DNA of 64,000 nt from Fremontodendron californicum. Its lineage: Eukaryota; Streptophyta; Magnoliopsida; Malvales; Malvaceae. Position 1 is the stretch's first letter. Every line of letters begins with the position of its first letter. Made by a program: the position numbers and the translations under genes. The notes beneath the pieces were generated by a model. It was not told where the DNA came from. It saw only the letters and a program-made list of their open reading frames with translations, and made no database searches. This document shows positions 60,829 through 64,000 of the stretch, one piece after another. Location of the stretch: contig JAULJL010000025.1 of assembly GCA_030761205.1 (NCBI GenBank), positions 444,001 to 508,000 of the forward strand, in the 5' to 3' direction.

Positions 60829-61196
60829 AAGGCGTTTAAGCCGTTTCTGGACGTAAAACCAGAGGAAGATGTGAGCCACAATCACAACTACAATAAATGA
60901 CTTCTCAGCTTTTGGTTTGATTTGCAATAACTTCATTTCGGTTTAATTTACGTGTTGTTCGATTTGTGTAATTATTTTCGTATTTTTTTTTTTTTTGCAT
61001 TGGTCTTTTACGGTTGATTTTTCTTCTCTTTTTGATTTTCTTCCTGAAATCACGCAAAAATCATTTGTTAGGTTAACATTTTCTTCTGACAGGTCAAATA
61101 CACTTTCGGCGACATTATTACTCTTGTCTGATTCACTACTCAGTCCTCTATATATTACACCATGTACTCATTCTCTTTCAGGCACTCAAAAAAAAA
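60829..61196 (+). other. Spacer between the two cargo ORFs
   Basis: Contains a poly(A)-signal-like AATAAA at about 60893, a T-rich stretch, a TATA-like CTCTATATATTAC at about 61147, and TTCTCTTTCAG ending at about 61181, a good 3' splice-site match 15 bases before the LOG start codon. No ORF of interest. Confidence 0.5.
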
Positions 61197-61844
61197 ATGG
61201 AAAGTACCTCGTCCCAGCGCATTAAAAAAATTTGTGTCTTTGGAGGTGCTTATCCAGGGAAAAATAACATATTCGCTGATGAAGCCATAAGAGTTGGAGT
61301 AATACTTTCCCAACAAAAGATCCAGTTGATTTATGGAGGCGGTAGTACGGGTTTAATGGGAGCAGTCGCTACATCAGCACACGCCGGAGGAAGTCCAGTT
61401 CTAGGAATCGTGCCAAAACTATTCACAGGTTTTTGTGGACCTACCGTGGGTAAGGAAATACAAGTCTGGAGTATCCCTGAACGGATGACAATCATGTACC
61501 ATTCTGCCGATGCATTCATTGCTTTACCAGGAGGTCTGGGTACATTGGAAGAAATAGCTTGCGTGGCTTCTTGGTCATCTTTGGTCACAAATAAGAAACC
61601 CATTGGTTTGCTTAATATTAATGGTTATTTTAGTAATTTGCTTTCATATTTAGATAATGCTGTGGATAATGGATTCATGTTTTCAGAGGCAAGGAGAACC
61701 ATAATTTCTGCTACAACCATTGAAGATTTACTCAAAAAGCTCCAAGCTTATGAGTATTTATCTGCTACGATTGTTTCGCAAATGCTCGGAAAAAGAAAAA
61801 TAGATATGGACGAGCAAGGAGTGGATTGCACTCTGTCTTTGTGA
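61197..61844 (+). CDS. LOG-like: LONELY GUY (LOG)-type cytokinin riboside 5'-monophosphate phosphoribohydrolase carried in the retrotransposon
   Basis: 215 residues, close to the usual LOG length. LOG enzymes release active free-base cytokinin from its riboside monophosphate. The N-terminus has KKICVFGGAYPGK (family form: CVFCGSxxG), then IYGGGSTGLMG (residues 45-55), R96 in PERMTIM, and the signature PGGLGTLEE at residues 111-119, with the conserved Arg and Glu of the active site retained. LGIVPK and the GLLNINGYF segment also match. The ORF is one exon, whereas plant LOG genes normally contain several introns, which points to capture of a spliced transcript. Divergence is clear: GGAYPG in place of CGSSxG, CVASWSS in place of the usual TWAQL-type segment, and a C-terminal tail MDEQGVDCTLSL. 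All key motifs survive and the frame is open, so activity is plausible but untested. It lies between gag-pro and the polypurine tract, flanked by the LTRs, so it is cargo rather than a host locus. Confidence 0.9.
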   Translation: MESTSSQRIKKICVFGGAYPGKNNIFADEAIRVGVILSQQKIQLIYGGGSTGLMGAVATSAHAGGSPVLGIVPKLFTGFCGPTVGKEIQVWSIPERMTIMYHSADAFIALPGGLGTLEEIACVASWSSLVTNKKPIGLLNINGYFSNLLSYLDNAVDNGFMFSEARRTIISATTIEDLLKKLQAYEYLSATIVSQMLGKRKIDMDEQGVDCTLSL

Positions 61845-61965
61845 CATTATCTAACATTTTGTTTGTTGTGTCTCAGTTATAATAAGTGGTTAGCAACCTC
61901 TGCAGGTAATATCTCCTAAATTCTACCTTTAGTAGGGGGTAAGGGACATATTTTGCTAATTTAAA

Positions 61966-62175
61966 AAAAAAAAAAAATTTGATGTGTTTTAAGCCATTTA
62001 GAAGTATTCATTCTGAACAAGGTCTGAGTAAGGGAGACTTGAGACATACCTTGTCAGTTTGATTTCTTCTTTCAAAAAAAAAAAATTTTTTGTTGTGTTT
62101 TAAGCAATTTAGAAGTATTCATTCTGAACAAGGTCTGAGTAAGGGAGACTTGAGACATACCTTGTCAGTTTGATT
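61966..62175 (+). repeat. Tandem duplication after the LOG ORF
   Basis: Two copies, period about 117 bp, of a segment with an A-run, TGTTTTAAGCNATTTAGAAG, ATTCATTCTGAACAAGGTC and GAGACATACCTTGTCAGTTTG. The copies are nearly identical, so the duplication is recent. Confidence 0.85.
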
Positions 62176-62328
62176 TTAATCTTTTTATGTTTACTTGTTA
62201 ATTTTTGTTAAGTATTTTAGGATTATTTAGGTTGCATGAGTTTGTTTTGTTTTGAGTCTTAGTTATTCCTATTCTTATGTTATTAGTTCTTTTCTCTTAC
62301 ACATGATTCTTTCATTTGGGTTAATAGA

Positions 62329-62366
62329 CTTACATTGAGGACAATGTAAGAATTAAGTGTGGGGGG
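62329..62366 (+). promoter_or_regulatory. Hairpin plus polypurine-like motif
   Basis: CTTACATT, loop GAGGAC, AATGTAAG: a perfect 8-bp stem, followed directly by AATTAAGTGTGGGGGGAA. A similar GAGGACAATG plus AAGTxTGGGGG arrangement is common in Athila elements. It may mark an internal plus-strand primer or a packaging or processing element. Confidence 0.6.
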
Positions 62367-62989
62367 AACGATTGAGGATTTCTTTTATTTTTGTCTACTA
62401 TTTTTTTTTTTGAGTCTTTATTATTATTATTATTTTTTTTTAATGTGTTCTAGTTCCTTTTTAAGTCTAAAACAGATTTATTAGTGAGAAGATTTTCATG
62501 AGAATTGAGCTTGATGTCAACCTTTTTATGAGCCAATGTTAATATGATATGTTGATTGAGAAAGAAGCATGTTTAGACTTAATCTGACTTGTATAATCAT
62601 CCTTGTGAGTTTTTGAGCCTATAATGATTGATGCATTATACAAATCAATCTAATTTCTTTCTTGAGTGCTCTTATGATTACATGATTCTCTAGAACTTGC
62701 TTTAAACCGTTTGAGACTATATTGATACATGTGACAACATGAATATGATAGAGGCATTAGGATTATAACCAGAGCCAAACAGCCATCCATTATTAATGTT
62801 CTAAGAGAACATCCCCACTAGTGAGCCAATTTGAGCCTACATTAAATATGCTATTTTATTGGTAACCAGAACTTACACCTAGCCTAAATATACTTATATC
62901 CTTACCCTTGTTCTAAAGATGGATTATATATTTTGAGACATATTGCAAAAACAAGGGATACTTTTTGAAAATTTGGGTTAGAACGAAAG

Positions 62990-63011
62990 ATAAGTGTGGG
63001 GGAGGAGAGAG
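62990..63011 (+). other. Second polypurine-like motif
   Basis: ATAAGTGTGGGGGAGGAGAGA, matching the sequence at the true polypurine tract but about 880 bp before the 3' LTR. Confidence 0.55.
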
Positions 63012-63875
63012 GCAAAAGTCAAGAGAAAAAGAAAGGGATCATTGTCAAATACATTCCCATATTAAAAAAAAAAAAAAAAAATCTTCTCTTGAACTTCTAG
63101 TTAAAGTAAAGAAAAAGATGTTACAAAGTTGGTTAGAATGAAGCAAAGGCTCAACATGAATATTTAGCCTATGTTATTATGTGCTTTATAAGAGTTTTGA
63201 GAAGTTTTATTTGTGTGATCTTATTATGTCTCTAAACTCTATGAACTCTTTGGAACCTTTGTGATATCTTTATCCTTTTGTTCTTTAACCACATTATAAC
63301 CCTTTGGCCCCATTACAACCTTGAAAAAAGACCTCTTGATTTATGAAGTTGTATGATCTAAATAGTGGAGAATAGGTGGACAAGCAAGCATATGGTAGAA
63401 CTGTTTTCATGAGATTGATTGAGTGTAAACACTTTACCACTACTTTAAAGAGTGAAAATCATGAGAGTATAGTGAGAAGTTGAGATTAAGTTGAATATGC
63501 ACTATTTTGATTGAAATATGTTATGTTAATATTGGCTTAACTCATTTATTTACATTCAAGCATGAATTTTTGTGAAATTCTTTGAGCTATTGATTAGTTT
63601 ATAAGACTTGTTCAAAGATTGTCTCTAATTTATATTGAAAGGATTAGGAGTAAATATTTTTAGTGTATGTAGTTTACTTATATTTTAGTTTTTCAATGTT
63701 TGTGGGTATCGTTCTAGCAAACCCTCACGAGACTAAACTCGTCCACTAGGGACACCTAGGGGTTTAAAGGCTTGTGTCACATGCTAAGTGCCGCCGTGAT
63801 TTCCAACGAAAATGGATTAGATTAGATTTTCTTATTTTATTTTTATTGAGTCGTTGCTAGGGACTAGCAACAATC

Positions 63876-63889
63876 TAAGTGTGGGGGTG
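63876..63889 (+). other. Polypurine tract of the Athila-like element
   Basis: TAAGTGTGGGGGTG directly before the 3' LTR start at 63890. Confidence 0.85.
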
Positions 63890-64000
63890 TGATAACTCGT
63901 ATAATTATATAGTTCTTAGTTATGTTTTATTATTGTTTTGTGTCAAATACGAGTTATTATTGCTTAGTCTAATTGTGTTTATGATATTTTATATTTTTAT
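63890..64000 (+). repeat. Athila-like 3' LTR, first 111 bp
   Basis: TGATAACTCG onward, identical to 55711-55821 over the whole visible length; the remainder is beyond the window. Confidence 0.92.

Larger units (their letters stand above)
61845..63889 (+). other. Athila-like 3' non-coding region
   Basis: About 2 kb without a supportable ORF. It holds a tandem duplication, a hairpin and three copies of the motif TAAGTGTGGGGG (listed separately), typical of the long 3' untranslated region in Athila elements. Confidence 0.7.
55711..64000 (+). mobile_element. Athila-like Ty3-gypsy element carrying two foreign ORFs (3' LTR cut by window end)
   Basis: 5' LTR 55711-57220, Athila/Tat-type primer binding site, gag-protease ORF fused to an integrase tail, two cargo ORFs, Athila-type hairpin plus TAAGTGTGGGG motif, polypurine tract and 3' LTR start at 63890. 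The first 111 bases of both LTRs are identical. RT, RNase H and integrase core are missing, so movement would need helper enzymes. All three ORFs are open. Confidence 0.92.

Noticed and set aside
61197..61844. LOG ORF as an ordinary host gene next to a transposon
   Set aside because: It has no introns, and lies between gag-protease and the polypurine tract of one LTR-bounded element whose LTR ends are identical.

Overview
The window looks like gene-poor, repeat-rich plant nuclear DNA, most likely from a eudicot and from heterochromatin. I see no ordinary host gene locus. Nearly every base belongs to a nest of LTR retrotransposons, to an AT-rich 19-bp satellite, or to fragments embedded in that satellite. 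The evidence is LTR pairs with TG...CA ends, primer binding sites, polypurine tracts, target-site duplications and recognisable gag/protease/RT/RNase H/integrase segments. The species cannot be named from sequence alone.

Layout. 1-15175: most of a very large, gag-only, probably Ogre/Tat-like Ty3-gypsy element (A), with a truncated 5' LTR, two gag-like ORFs, tandem repeats and a 4.8-kb 3' LTR. Its visible 5' LTR shows no difference from the 3' LTR. It sits inside the LTR of a Tekay/Del-like element (B, 15176-20798), which lost its front half and has a frameshifted pol. 20799-24107: satellite. 24108-37550: a reverse-strand solo LTR of the A family (D), interrupted by a second Tekay-like element (C, 28318-36483, target duplication ATTTA). 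37551-55710: about 18 kb of the 19-bp satellite in both orientations, holding pieces of A-family LTRs and internal regions, the 3' end of a CACTA transposon (41490-42930), and a rearranged endogenous pararetrovirus-like block (about 52856-54285).

55711-64000: a young Athila-like element, the most interesting part of the window. Its 881-codon ORF joins gag and protease directly to the integrase C-terminal tail, with RT, RNase H and the integrase core missing, yet it stays open. In the place where Athila elements usually carry an env-like ORF there are two unrelated intact ORFs. One is a 178-aa basic, cysteine-containing protein resembling the nucleic-acid-binding proteins of Betaflexiviridae, some of which suppress RNA silencing. 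The other is a 215-aa LONELY GUY (LOG)-type cytokinin-activating phosphoribohydrolase without introns. Each has a polypyrimidine tract ending in AG just before its ATG, and a donor-like site lies upstream of the gag start, so expression from spliced subgenomic RNA is possible. This cargo-bearing, RT-less Athila is the best candidate here for an undescribed system.

Apparent order of events: the satellite is oldest; B, D, the Athila element and the fragments lie within it; C then entered D, and A entered B. B and C have complementary deletions, so no complete autonomous element is present.
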